64,000 nt of DNA from positions 88,285,601 to 88,349,600 of the forward strand of contig CM057472.1 of the NCBI GenBank assembly GCA_030035585.1, in the 5' to 3' direction. Numbering within the stretch: the first letter of the stretch is position 1; each line of letters begins with the position of its first letter. The stretch comes from Dugong dugon. Lineage: Eukaryota; Chordata; Mammalia; Sirenia; Dugongidae. A program made the translations under genes and the position numbers. Below, piece by piece: positions 1-12,066 of the stretch. The notes under the pieces were generated by a model. It was given only the letters and a program-made list of their open reading frames with translations, did no database searches and had not been told where the DNA came from.

Positions 1-1163
1 TTTGGTGAAAATACACGTAGGCAAAGGTACACCATTTCAAAAGTTTCTACATGTACAATTCAGTGACATCGATTACATTCTCCCAGTTGTGCTGCTATTC
101 TCACTCTCCTTTTCAAAATTATTCCATCACCATTATTTTCAACTCACTGCCACCTAGGCTTCCCATCAAACCTTCCGAGTTGCTATTCTCAGTTTGATCT
201 CACATAGATAATTCTTTTCTTTTTTGGTACCTTAGATGAAGGTTTGCAGAACAAATAGTTTCTCATTAAACAGTTAGTACACATATTGCCCTATGACAAT
301 GGTTAACAACCCCATGACATGTCAACACTGTCCCTTCTCAACCTTGGGTTCCCTATCATCAGCTCTCCTGTCCCCTCCTGCCTTCTAGTCCTTGTCCTTG
401 GAGTGCTGTGCCTCATTAGTCCCATTTTGTTTTATGAGGCTGTCCAATCCCTGGATGAACAGTGAACTTCAGGAGTGACTTCACCACTGAGCTAAAAGGG
501 TGTCTGGGGCCATATTCTCGGGGTTTCTCCAGTCTGTCAGGCCAGTAAATCAGGTCTTTTTTTTTTTTTTTTTTTTTTGTGAGTTAGAATTTTCTTCTAC
601 ATCATTTTCCAGCTCTGTCCAGGACCTTCTATTGTGATCCCGGTCAGAGCAGATGATGGTGGTAGCCAGGCACCATCTAGCTGTACTGGACTCAGTCCGG
701 TGGAGGCTGTGGTAACTGTGGTCCATTAGTTCTTTGGACTAATCTTTTCCTTGTATCTTGTTCTCTTCATTCTCCCTTGCTCCCAAAGGGGTGAGACCAG
801 TGGAGTATGTTAGATGGCTGCTTACAGACTTTTAAGACCCCAGACGCTACTCACCAAGGTAGAATGCAGAACATTATCTTTATAAACTGTGTGATGCCAG
901 TTGAGCTAGATGTTCTCTGAGACAATGGTCCCCACAGCCCTCCACCCAGCAATTCAGTCCCTCACAGAGTTTGGAAGTGTCTATGGAGCTTCCATGACCT
1001 TTCCTTGTACAAGTTGTGCTGGCTTCCCCAGTATTGTGTACCGTCTTAACCTTCACCAGAGTTGCCACTTATCTATTGTCTGTTTAGTTCCCTGCCCACC
1101 CCTCCCATCCCTTGTAACCAACAAAGATTGTTTCTTTTTGTGTGTAAACTTTTACATGAGTTT

Positions 1164-1466
1164 TTACAGTAGAGGTCTCATATAATATTTGTCCTTTTGT
1201 GATTGACTTATTTCACTCAGCATAATGTCCTCCAGTTTCATCCATGTTATGAGATGCTTCACAAATTCATCATTGTTCTTTATCTTTGCATAATACTCCA
1301 TTATGTGTATGTACCATAGTTTGTTTATCCATTCATCTGTTGTTGGGCATCTAGGTTGTTTCCATCTTTTTGCTATTGTGAACAGTGCTGCAATGAATAT
1401 GGGTGTGCATATGTTAGTAATGGTCTGTATTACGTTTATGCCATGTATTAGCTCCTTCTCCCCCAT
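1164..1466 (-). pseudogene. L1 ORF2 C-terminal remnant
   Basis: A 100-codon minus-strand open frame with the conserved L1 ORF2 tail: A-A-L-F-T-I-A-K-R-W-K-Q-P-R, then D-E-W-I-N-K-L-W-Y-I-H-I-M-E-Y-Y. It ends with a stop close to the position expected for ORF2. It is detached from the reverse transcriptase by frameshifts and a SINE, so it is a dead fragment. Confidence 0.85.
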
Positions 1467-1567
1467 GGGACAAAGAAGTGGCAGCCTGCTTCCATAGAGA
1501 TTTACAGCCTTGGAAACCCTATGGGGTGGCTATGAGTTGGAATCGACTCAGTGACACTGGGTTTTGG
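1466..1567 (+). mobile_element. AfroSINE 3' half inside L1
   Basis: Contains the SINE core (ccttggaaaccctatgggg) and the RTE-like tail (ctatgagttggaatcgactc), ending in gggttttgg. The tRNA-like head is missing. It interrupts the minus-strand L1. Confidence 0.8.
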
Positions 1568-2109
1568 CTCAGGGCCCCTAGCATTGTCCCTATTTTTTCT
1601 TTCATGATCTTTATTGTTTTAGCTTTTATATTTAGGTCTTTGATCCAGTTTTGAGTTAGTTTTGTGTACAGTGTGAGGTATGTGCCCTCTTTCAGTTTTT
1701 TACAGATAAATATCCAGTTGTGCGAGCACCATTTGTTAAAAAGACTGTCTTTTCCTCATTTAATGGACTTTGGTCCTTTTTCACAGATCAGCTGACCATA
1801 GGTGGATGAATTTATATCTAGGTTCTCAATTCTGTTTCATTGGTCTGTGTCTGTCATTGTACCAGTACCAGGCTGTTTTGACTACCCTTGCTGTATAGCA
1901 GGTTCTGAGATCAGGTAGTGTGAGGCCTCCTACTTTGTTCTTTTTCTTCAGCAATGCTTTCCTTACCTGAGGCCTCTTTCCTTTCCACATAAAGTGAGTG
2001 ATTAGTTTCTCTATCTTATTAAAGAGTGCTGTTGGTATTTGGATTGGGATTGCATTATATCTGTAGAATGCTTTGAGTAGAATTTACATTTTCATTATGT
2101 TGAGTCTTC

Positions 2110-2440
2110 CTATCCATGAGCATGGTATGTTTTTCCACTTATGTAGGTCTCTTTTGGTTTCTTGCAATAGTGTTTTGTAGTTTTCTTTGTATAAGTCTTT
2201 ACATCCCTAGTTAGATTTGTTCCTAAGTATTGTATCTTTTTAGAGGCTATTATAAATGGTATTGTTTTCCTTATTTCCTTTTCAAAGTTCTCTTTGTTGA
2301 TGTATACGAATGTAACTGATTTTTGTATGTTGATCTTGTATCCTGCTACTCTGCTGAATATTTCTATTAGTTTGAGTAGCTTTCTTTTGGAATCCTTGGG
2401 GCTCTCCATGTAGAGTATCATATCATCTGTGAATAGGGAT
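2110..2440 (-). pseudogene. L1 ORF2 reverse-transcriptase remnant
   Basis: Minus-strand frame with the catalytic box F-T-D-D-M-I (codons at about 2420-2436), followed by L-Y-M-E-S-P-K-D-S and V-A-G-Y-K-I-N-I-Q-K-S, the order typical of mammalian L1 reverse transcriptase. The frame breaks after about 110 codons. The endonuclease and ORF1 are missing. Confidence 0.85.
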
Positions 2441-2510
2441 AGTTTTACTTCTTACTTTCTATGTTGGTTGCCCCCCTTCATTTTTAATCCTATTTCTTCA
2501 GTACCAACTT

Positions 2511-5085
2511 GTAGCCATGTTTATAATTTTTTTTGTTTTCATCCTAGCAAAGCTGAGGGAAGGGAAGTGGAATCTACTGAGAAATAGATTTTCCCTGGAT
2601 GATGACACATCCTTTAAAAAGAAAATCAATGACATGAAAGGGGAACAAATATTTAATCATAGAGAGCAATTATTCCACTCTAAATATTAGTACAGTTGAT
2701 AAGGAGTGGAGAACTGAAAGAGAATGGAGTAGCTGCTTCCATGTTTATCTTGCTGGATGCCTTCGTTCAGTGCTCTTGCACTGGGTCCTTTTTTCAGGAG
2801 TGAATCCACTGCAGCTACAGTGAGGGTCACCTAAGAATTGATGCTACTTTCTTTCTTTTCTTCTAGAGTCCATTTATTTATTTCCTTCTGAGCTTTAAAG
2901 GAAGAAACTTACCCCTCATAGAGCATTTCCTTATACATGTCCATGTTACCATAATGCAGAGAACTCTAAATGGCCAGCCCACTTTGGATGGAAATAATTA
3001 ACTGTATGCTTAATCTAAGACAAAAAGTATAGGATTAAGACCTACAAAGCTATTCTTCTATATAGACTAGTACTCAAGGCAGCGTTTATCTTAGTTTATC
3101 TGTTAATTCCTTTAAAGTCTGAAAAATTGGTTTCATTGACACCTTCAATGTGATGTGATCTGAATTCTTAAACTATTACATTCTTTTTCATAATACTTGT
3201 ATTCTGATTTTTTTACATGTATCATAAATTTGTCTTACATTTCCCCATCCTTGGTCTTCTTCCAACACTCACACGCACAAACGTGCACACCTGCACATAC
3301 ACCACAGCTTTATAAGTTATTTGAGACTGAAGATCTTGTCTAATTCATCTTAGCGTTTCCATTTTATTACTTGTCAAGTTGAATGACTTCCATGGTTTAA
3401 CCTGCTTACATTAGGCAAAATTGTATGAAATACCAGGTGATTTCTAGCTGCATCGGAACCTTAGCTTCAACCTATTGGATAATGTTGCCAATTCCACAGA
3501 AGGCAAAAGAATAGAAATATGGGCAAACATATTAAATAGAAAAGAAAAAAGTCCCAAGAATTTCACTTTAAACTCTAACTTTATACCAAAATTTTGTTCC
3601 CAGTGCTTTTGTGCATATTTCCAACTTTCTTTCAACAGAATATTTTTATTTACTCTTTATTGAACATTGATTCCAAGTGCTATAGTGGCTACTTTACATT
3701 TATTTGGCTCATATGGTCTTGCAATAAAAGGGGAGCTTCTGTAATACTGCAAAGGGGGAAATACATTGGACTGGTGCCTTGTAATGCCTTCATCATGCTA
3801 TATCATAATCAATTGCTCATGTATTTGTTGCTTCCTCCATTACACTATGTCTCATTTATAATGGTATCTTTAGCAAATAACATAATGGCAGATAAGTAGT
3901 AGATACACATTCAGTATTGATAACATGAATGGAGCTTTGTTTATAAAACATGAGGGCCCTGTACAGACGTGATCTCACGGAGCCAACATGACCAGAAAGC
4001 AAGCCAAAACGAAACTTCTACTACTTTTTCACCCCTCTCATCTTTTTCAATTTTGTGGACTTTAGGTATTTAAAAATATCAGTTCTTATATGGTCCTATA
4101 GTTTGATGTGAATAACTGTGTACACACACATACACTGGCATGCAAAGATATTCCCGACATAGAGTTTAATTAAAAAAATAATAACAGCATATGTTGAATA
4201 ACTCAGTTTTTAAACATATATGTGCCTGTTTGCATTCCTATATCCAGGCACAATTTTATTCTTCATTTATTACTCATTTAACTAATCCCTTATTGTTGGA
4301 TACTTGGGTTATTTTTAATGTTTCACTACTATTAAAAACAGAAAAAGTATGTGCCAAATATCGTATTACAACCTCTCTGTGCTCTTGTCAAATTATTTAC
4401 TTAGGATAAATAATTTATATGATGTCTACTTCAATGGAATTATTTGGTGTGAGTTGTGTCTCTGCCTCAAGGAATGGGCTTACTATCTGAGGGTGGTGGC
4501 TGCCATTCTATCTAATGGCTGGGGTAATGACTTCGTGTGATGTGACTAATGAATTGTGCCAAAGATCGTCTGCATCTTGTGTGTAAATGAGTCATCAACA
4601 CCCCTGAGAGACACTTATCTTTTCAATAAGCCTGTTTCTGAGCTGAAGACCTGTGGTCAGATAGCAGCAAGGGCTGATTCTTCTCATATATCACATTTAA
4701 TCTAATACCCGTGACCACTGGGCATGGGCCTTGTCAAATCTGAGTTCTGGTGGATTGGGTCAAGTTTGAAAAACAAAAGTGTTTTAGATACAGCAAAGAG
4801 AGAGAACAGACTCTTGTACCCAGGAACTTTAACCATAACGGGACTAGTATTTTTAAATCAACAAAATTATAAGAATTTTTGAAATAAGGAACTCTTCAAG
4901 TAAAAACTCTTCGCTGGATTTCTTACCGGTTATGTCAACTGTGTGGTCTTACAAGGACCTTTTTGCCAAAGAGGCTGTCTAGACCCTCACCCTATCTAGA
5001 CCTCACCCTCACCCTGTCTAGATCCTCATGCTGGACTGAGCATGGATCCATTCATGCCAACAACAAACATTTCTTCAGGACCTAC
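2511..5085. other. Mostly unique intron, no recognised gene
   Basis: AT-rich sequence without a recognisable repeat family apart from a short imperfect tandem at 4975-5032. Open frames (for example 3594-3899 on plus) are short, hydrophobic or random in composition, and lack motifs. Confidence 0.5.
4975..5032. repeat. Short tandem repeat, unit around ctagaccctcaccct
   Basis: Three to four imperfect units built from tctaga-cc-tcaccct are visible side by side. Their TCTAGA cores recur at irregular spacing. It is a local minisatellite-like expansion. Confidence 0.6.
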
Positions 5086-5515
5086 TGTGTTAGTTTCCTA
5101 GGGCTACTATAACAAAATGCCAGAAACTGGGTGGCTTATAAGACAAGAAATTTATTGTCTCATTGTTCTGGAAAGTTAAAGTCAGAATTCAGAGTGTCAG
5201 CAGGGCCACAGTCTCTCAAAAGACTATGAAGAAGATCCTTTCTGGTCTCCTTCAGCTTCTGGTAGCCCCAGGTGTTCCTTGGCTTTAAGCTGCAACATCA
5301 CTCTGTTGTCACGTGGCCATCTTCTTTCTGTGTGTCTATTCTCTTTAATAAGGACAGCACTCAGATTGGAGTAATATCCACCCTACTCCAGTATGACCTC
5401 CTGTTAACTGATAACATCTTCAAAGACCCTATTTCCAAACAAGGTCATGTTCACCAGGTACCAGAAGTTAAGACTTCAATGTATCTTTTGGGGAGACACA
5501 ATTCAATCCATAACA
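5086..5515 (+). mobile_element. LTR-like interspersed repeat, copy 1
   Basis: Begins tgtgttagtttcctagggct, contains the actataacaaaatgccag motif and ends gggagacacaattcaatcca-taaca. It is about 430 bp with TG...CA ends and possible 5-bp flanks cctac/cctat. Related copies are at 28503, 29309 and 35272. I believe it is an ERVL-type solo LTR (MLT2-like), but the family name is uncertain. It has no coding capacity. Confidence 0.6.
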
Positions 5516-5559
5516 CCTATTAAACCCAATAACTTCTTATTTGCTAATGTTGAAGCTGT

Positions 5560-5775
5560 ACCATAAAGACCATTAGGAGTTAAGTAGGTAGGTGAGAAGA
5601 AGAAGGATATTGCTAGCAGAGGGAACCGCATGCACAGAATGCAGCACTGTGAACCTGAATGGTGCATTTGGAATTGTAAGTAGTCTGACTTTGCTGGCGG
5701 TTGGGTTGTGAACTGAGGAGAAATGGGAAATGAGGCTGCATAGCAGGATGTGGAAGGTCACGGAGGCCCTTGCAT
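5560..5775 (+). repeat. Ancient mammalian repeat, family not named
   Basis: The series gcagagggaaccgcatgc, cagcactgtgaacctgaatg, gagaaatgggaaatgaggct matches the layout of a common ancient mammalian repeat (accessory animal-wide LINE/MITE debris) that I recognise but cannot name with confidence. A second diverged copy appears at 24330-24780. Confidence 0.45.
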
Positions 5776-5869
5776 CTTTATGGCACTTATCATGCTACTT
5801 GCTCAATTGTTTCTTTTGATGAGAACTGAGCCAGAATCTCAACACGAATTCTTGTTGTCACTTGTAAAA

Positions 5870-6300
5870 ATCACTTCCATGGCTCCCCATTGACCTTAGG
5901 GAAAACCAAATTCTTAATACAGTTTACAAGGTCTGGTCCTATCTATTTCCTGCCTGTTTTGTCTCATTCCTCACCAGGCCTGCTTCTTCCCTCAACTCTA
6001 TCTTGGCCTCATTCTCTGTGTTCCAGCCATATTGAACTTCCTTCAGTTTCTCCAATGGGCCAAGAGTTACTACCTCTTGACAAAGGGCTTTTGTACTTGC
6101 TGTTTACTTACATAGAATGTTCTTTGCTCCCTGACCCTCTTGCCCTTTTTATTTTCTCTTATCCCTCAAATATCAGCTCAATTATTTTCTCCTCAAGGAA
6201 TGCTTCCCCGAATTCTCTGGCTAGATCTAATTTCACAGTTATGTACTTTTACAACACCATGTACTTCTCCTTTACAATACTTATTGGAGATGTAGTTGTC
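5870..6300 (+). mobile_element. L2 LINE 3' fragment
   Basis: Pattern of the L2 3' region: ccatggctccccattgacct, then ggtctggtcctatctatttc, then tgttctttgctccctgaccc, then tatcagctcaattattttct. The 142-codon plus-strand open frame over 5890-6318 is translation of this fossil in a non-functional frame, not a gene. Confidence 0.75.
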
Positions 6301-6394
6301 GGTGATAAATTGATGTAATAATTTGATTAATGTTGGTTTCCTCCTTGTAAGGAGCATCATCATCAATACCATCACCATTAAATTGGCCAGCATC

Positions 6395-6600
6395 GATTGG
6401 TGTGCTTACCATGTGTGTGGCACTATTGTAAGCACTTCATATGTATAAATTTATTAAATCCTCATAACAGTTTCCATTATCGAGATGAGGAAACTGAGGT
6501 ACAGGCAAGTTATAGTCACCCAAAGTTACACAACTAATAGGTGATGGAGCTGGAATTTGAAACCAGGCAGACTGGATACAAATTTCATGCTCTTAACCAT
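6395..6600 (-). mobile_element. MIR SINE
   Basis: Reverse orientation MIR with gatgaggaaactgaggtaca, gttacacaactaataggtga and ggaatttgaaaccaggcaga, ending in gctcttaaccat, the tRNA-like head. Confidence 0.85.
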
Positions 6601-6699
6601 TTTCTTTCTGATGAGTTGTAAGGTCTTGTCCTAACACATAGTAGTTGCTCCATAAATATTTGTTGAAAGTATGATTGGATAAATAAATAAATGAAAATT

Positions 6700-8630
6700 C
6701 AATATACACCCAACTCTTAACTTGAGCTATTGTGTATGTAAATAAAAAGGAACCATGGTAGATCCTTTATTTGCAGGAATACATTCTAGAGAAGATTCTG
6801 AAATAAGAAACCATTGAATACTCTGTCTGACTTGTGATGAAAATCTTTCAAGTAGGGGGAAATTACAAGATGTTAATCCAAAGGATTAGTTCTGTGGTTT
6901 TTACATCCGATCACCATGACCTTTTCCAATATTGACTTTGGGGTTTATTCAGTTTCTGTAATCCCACAGGCTGATATTTATAATCTTGAGTGTTAATGCT
7001 GCATTTGGTAAGCATTTCCTTTTTACATTAAACATCGCTCGGAAATTTTGAAATAGAAAGAGCACCTCAATGATAATTCATCCAGGACTCTGCTAGACTT
7101 GGATCTACCTCATGTTTCCAAAAGCAAATTAGTGTTCCTTTTCTCATCTGTATACAATAAGTACGTTACGATTTTGTGTTTTCATGTATTGAGATTTCCC
7201 CATGAGTCTTAGAGGACCTCTAGATAAAAAAGTAGAACAATGATGATTTAAACTAGTTGTAGGATCTTGGACCTTGGATTATTGTCAGAACCACACAGTC
7301 AGACCACTAAACTCCCTTAGCATTACCAGACTCTGGTAAAGCACAGTCAGTCTCCTCCATTGGCTTGCTTTCATATCTCCTTTGCTGAGATACCAGATTG
7401 TAAAATCTTCCCAAATATTTATTATTTATATATTAAATAATAGTGCACATGTGGTTTTTGTATATTATATGTTATGCCATCATCAATTGCATTCAAGCAG
7501 TGCTAAATATATTACAGATACTTTAATTTTACTAGATAATCTCTGTTCTCCGAATTTTTTTATAGGATAAACAAGGGCAAATGGATGGGGAAAGTAGATG
7601 GTGATATTCTGGGAAGAATGGTTTGTGTTTCATAATATTGAGGGAAAATCTAAATGATACAAGTTAGTTTGCTGTTCTCACCATTGGAATTGTTGAACGG
7701 AGTGGTGACTTAGGTCCTTGATTTCTCTACTCCTGAATTTACTAGTAAAGAAGGAATACAGTATAAAGAGCAAGGCAGTGTTGGTCAGGGGTGGTTATAC
7801 AGTGCAAGTCTATGACTTATTTATGTCACAATCAAAGTAAGTTTACATTTTGCTGGCTTTTGAACAGGATTGTGTATAACACTATTTTGAATTAAATATC
7901 ACTAGAGGATATTTAATACATGAAACAGTGAAATTAATCTTTTTATATGTTAACACTCATATTGGAGTTGAAAGAATGTTCTAACTGATGGAATAAGGGG
8001 AGATTCTGGCTTTAGGGAAGACTCTAGTTATCCTGGACAACCTCCAGCACTATATCAAACCCAAGATAAATTCAGGTAGGCATAATTCTCTGTAATTACC
8101 CAATTTCAAGAAAGAGTAGTGGATATGGACTTGAGAGTGTTTCTTCATGCCAGATAAAGACTGTATTATTCAGAGGGAAGAGTGTTTAATGTAAGATGGG
8201 TAAGACCAAAATCAAAGTTCTGCCCAGAGAATAAAGTCACTATGGATGAGACATAAATCTGGACAAGTGCCTGGAGAGAGGATTGGGCTCCAGTTGAGAT
8301 AAACCAGAAGCATCATCCGGTAGGAACTGAAGTTCACATGTAAGCTGGACTTAAGAGCTAGACCTCCCCTCACTCCCAGGTCAGAGTTGGAAGTGGAAAT
8401 GAAGGGTCAATTTGGCACCTACAGATGAAGCAGTCCTTCTGGCCAGCTCTGCAGAGGAGTCTTGTGATAGGAGGCTTAGTAGAAAAGACTGTTTGGATGC
8501 TCTATCTGATACTTTACTTTGACTCAGGTCATATAGTAGCCTCAGGTTAGCTTATTTCTGTACTCTACTTGCTAGTCAGTAGAGAGCAAAGAATATACTC
8601 CCATCATTTGCTGTAGAACTGGTTGTACTG
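6700..8630. other. Unique intron
   Basis: No gene, no repeat family and no RNA gene was recognised here. Open frames are under 65 codons. Confidence 0.5.
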
Positions 8631-8639
8631 AGTCATCAC

Positions 8640-8735
8640 TGTAGGTCCAAGTCCTAGCACAGACCCTAGCAGAAAGGAGTTGCTTCATAAATGGTTATTG
8701 AATAAATGAATGAGTGATAGAATGAATGTGAGTGG
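8640..8735 (+). mobile_element. L2/MIR-like 3' end fragment
   Basis: Contains cctagcacagaccctagcag and cataaatggttattgaataa followed by atgaatga repeats, the usual end of these ancient elements. Confidence 0.5.
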
Positions 8736-8844
8736 ATATATAAATGAGCAAAATGGTGAACAGCTGGAGCGGGACTGTGGCAGACAAGGGCTGACATCAT
8801 CCTTCAAGGACCATCTTAAAATCTCCCATTTTTACTATATCTTT

Positions 8845-9058
8845 CACTGGCTTATTTACTTCTCTTCTCAGTTTCTTTTGTGATTTATTTGTTTGGTTTT
8901 AATAGCATTTATCAGTCATATTCACATTCCATGAATCTCTCTCCCTACCAGATCATGAACTCCTTGACTGTAGGGAATGCTGATTTGTACACACAGTGCC
9001 ACACATAGTATCTGGCATACAGTAGGCACTCAATAAATATTTACCAAATTGAGTCTGT
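8845..9058 (+). mobile_element. L2 LINE 3' end
   Basis: Ends with catgaactccttgactgtag, then ctggcatacagtaggcactc and aataaatatttaccaaattg, the characteristic L2 3' terminus. Confidence 0.75.
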
Positions 9059-9525
9059 AAAGTTTCTAATGCACCAGTGTGGTTTGTGAGCCATGCTTCA
9101 TTTGTTTAAATAAGGCTCCAAAGCTTTGTGATCACAAAACGGTCACGGTGCAAAATCAGAGCAGTAAGCTCTCCAAAATCAAGAAGGCCAAAGTGCAATA
9201 GTCTTTCATTGTTATGTCTTCCTTTGCCTCTTGGAAATCATATATTGGAGCAGGCTGTCAATGTGCTGTTATAAAATGGCCTGTAGTTAAGGTACTTCTC
9301 TGATTAAAAGAAATGAGCTCTGCATATGGAATTATGCAGCATCCAGGGACCATCTGCACTGACAAAGATACCAGGATGACATTGTTAGGCCACTGAGTAA
9401 ACGGCAAAGCATTTAGAGGGTAAGAGGGACAGAGCCCGAAAGCTTGACGGACATGAAAAAGAGAGCTTGCATCTTCTTCCCAACGTACTGGGGAGCCCAG
9501 AAGTGGCGTCACTTTGTACTCCATA

Positions 9526-9737
9526 CCAAAAAATAACCAAAGTCATTGTCACTGAGTCAATCCCAACTCATAACGACCCTATAGGACAGAGTAGATCTGC
9601 CCCACTGCATTTCCGAGGTTGTAAATCTGTATGGAAGCAGACTGCCACATCTTTCTCCCAGGGAGCGGCTGGTGGATTTAAACCACCGACCTTTTGGTTA
9701 GCAGCCGAGCACTTAACCATTGCTCCACCAGGGCTCC
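9526..9737 (-). mobile_element. AfroSINE, full length, minus strand
   Basis: Reads as the reverse complement: tail (cactgagtcaatcccaactc), core (tttctcccagggagcggctg), B-box-like region (ggatttaaaccaccgacc) and head ending ccaccagggctcc. Length and order are complete. It is the variant with the internal ttctccc-gggag insert. Confidence 0.9.
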
Positions 9738-11590
9738 TTCTTTGTACTTCAGCAGTGACATTTTAATTTATAAGCTAAGAATGCACTGATCGCTAACTGC
9801 AAAAATTGATTTAGTTGTTCATCTGATTCAACCCATGTCAGAGTCTGAAAGTAATTACGATAGTGGAGCTGATAGGCAGGCAATTACGTTTTTGTTCTCT
9901 CACTTTCTGGCTCCTTCTCCCCCTCTTTCCTTTCCCACCCCTCCACCTCCAAGATTGTTCTTGTTGGAGAGCAATGTCGTCACAAGACAAGAAAGTAATC
10001 TTTTGCGAAGTGGTACGTGGACTCCTATGGCACAGGCTATAATGAATATGTTGTCTTGGCTAGTCCTTTATCTTAATCTAATTTTTGTTAGCCTCTTATG
10101 AAATCTAACCGGATAAAGGTTGCAGACTATTTTGCCTCCTTCTTGAAAGTACAGGCTAGAAAGAGTGCATGCACTACAAGGCAGTTTCTGCCTCTGATGT
10201 GAATTTGTCTTTATCATGTCTATAGATGCAAGGTGTTTCCTCCAAATTATGATGCAAGCAGGAAGATTTAGGCAAAATTGAAATCCAAGTCTGTGTCAGG
10301 GAGCAGATTCCATGGGAGATTGAAAATATCCTTGAAAGAGCAGTGTAAGAAAGAGAACAAGGTGCTGGAATGAAGAAAGGTTTTTTGCTGGGGGCAATAC
10401 CCGGCATGTAAACCAAAAATAATACACACGGTGGAACTGAAGAGTGCATCACAAGGTAAAAAATTACCTTTTGGTTGGATGAAGAGCTGGAAAAATGGGC
10501 ACAAATTTCTTGATCTATTTCTGTTCTGCAGGGTGTTTATTTATTTGCCAACACTGGAAAATGCAATGTTTCCCACTCAACAGAATGGCTTTTCTGCTCC
10601 CAAGCTAGTGAAGTCAGAATATTTGGGATGGATGTGGTGTTTACTCAGATAGTCCGGGAAATATTGAGATGTCTAAATTACACTATTTTTTTTTTTTTCT
10701 TGACAATATGGGAACAATTTTAAGAGATTACACACCAACGTTGAGAGTATTCAGAATCACATCTCTCTTCCCAGGGAACTTGTGGTTTAATAATTCATCA
10801 TGACTACTTCAAGGTTTAAAAGAAGGAGGACTTCTCTAAAACCTACTCCACTCCAGATCCAGGCTTCCCCACACACTTTCTTACCTCTCTTTAGCTTTCC
10901 ACTGTTTGGTCCACTACAGTTCACACGTATACCCTTTTAATCCTGCACATAGTAAATGTTTCAGATAAGGTTGAGCAAGTTGATGCAATACTGGCAGTGT
11001 GGAACATGCCTTTGACTTGAGGCTCTACTGCACTCTAGGAGAATGTTAGGGAATAAACTATATATGCCTGTAAAAGTTTCAATGACAGATTATATTATTT
11101 CCATTAACTAATGGAGAAGCATTTTGCTTTGTTATTTGTAAACCACCTACAAAGGTTCTTTCTAAAACAAAAGGGGGGACAGAAGGACTCAAAGTATAGG
11201 TGTATAGACTCTCAGGTCTATAGAAGGTTTATTTAGATTTCAGGGTGTCTAGTATAAAATACAAGTTCAGTGGTTCATGCGTTTGTAGTTAGTGGTATTA
11301 CAGTGAAACCTGTGAGAGCCAGAACGCCATGTGACTGCCTTGTTTTTCTGCATCTCCCAAGTTGTCTGCCTTTGACGGGGTGTAGTCTTACCACTTTTCT
11401 ATCACTCATTTTAGTGGAAAATATTTGAGTTTGAGTTGTCCTTCTCTGACAAGTTTCTGCCTTACACGGGTCTGGCTTTCACAGGTTTTACTGTACTATA
11501 TAATTGTGCCTCATAAGGTAATACTGCTTTCTTAGATTTGCTCAGGATTTAAAGCCCTTTGTAAGCACTTCTTGACCCTCCTCCCTTTCC
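9738..11590. other. Unique intron
   Basis: No gene or family recognised. The open frames at 9835-10101 (plus) and 10174-10504 (minus) have no motifs and look random. Confidence 0.45.
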
Positions 11591-11597
11591 TCTGGCC

Positions 11598-12066
11598 AGG
11601 GCTTGGTGATTAAGAGAATCAAACAGCGTTTTGGAATCAAACAGATCTGGGTCAGAATTGTAGCTCTGCCACTACCTGTTTCTGCTAGAGCTCTCTATCC
11701 TAGTTTTCTCTTCTGAAAAATAGAGATGGGGAAACAGTCTTCACAAGATTATATCTCTGTTTGTCTCCTTGTTATCTATTTTGAGATAATATTCAAGCTC
11801 TATGACTCTTAGTTGGGAGGGTTAAATAGAATAGAATGTGTAAATTATTTAGCACAGTGTTTGGCACACAGTAAATCCAAAAAATCCAAACCCACTGCTG
11901 TCAAGTTGATTCTGACTCATAGACACCCTATAGGACAGAGTAGAACTACCCCATAGGGTTTCCAAGGCTGTAATCTTTATGGAAACAGACTTTCACATCT
12001 TTCTCCCATGGAGCAGCTGGTAGGTACTTAATAAATAGTAGCTACTGTTTTTGATTATTATTATTA
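11598..12066 (+). mobile_element. MIR SINE split by an AfroSINE
   Basis: MIR features gcttggtgattaagagaatc, ggaatcaaacagatctgggt, tagctctgccactacctg and agcacagtgtttggcacaca run to about 11875. They resume after the inserted SINE as gtacttaataaatagtagct at 12024. The interrupted parts join in register. Confidence 0.75.
11876..12023 (-). mobile_element. AfroSINE, head-truncated, inside MIR
   Basis: Starts ccaaacccactgctgtcaag, continues through cataggacagagtagaa-like core and stops at catggagcagctggtag. The tRNA-like head beyond the core is absent. Confidence 0.85.

Larger units (their letters stand above)
1..2510 (-). mobile_element. L1 LINE, 5'-truncated, minus strand
   Basis: The first bases are the reverse complement of the L1 3' terminus seen again at 61018-61430, so the element's 3' end lies at the window start. 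About 1.16 kb of 3' UTR (1-1163) precedes ORF2 remains read on the minus strand. The C-terminal part is at 1164-1466 (motif W-K-Q-P-R-C-P, then D-E-W-I-N-K-L-W-Y-I) and reverse-transcriptase sequence at 2110-2440. Between them, 1570-2100 is clearly ORF2 but broken by frameshifts. A plus-strand SINE fragment sits inside at 1466-1567. Homology fades near 2510, giving the 5' truncation point. Confidence 0.9.

Noticed and set aside
5890..6318. 142-codon open frame, plus strand
   Set aside because: Lies wholly on an L2 3' fragment, which is non-coding there.
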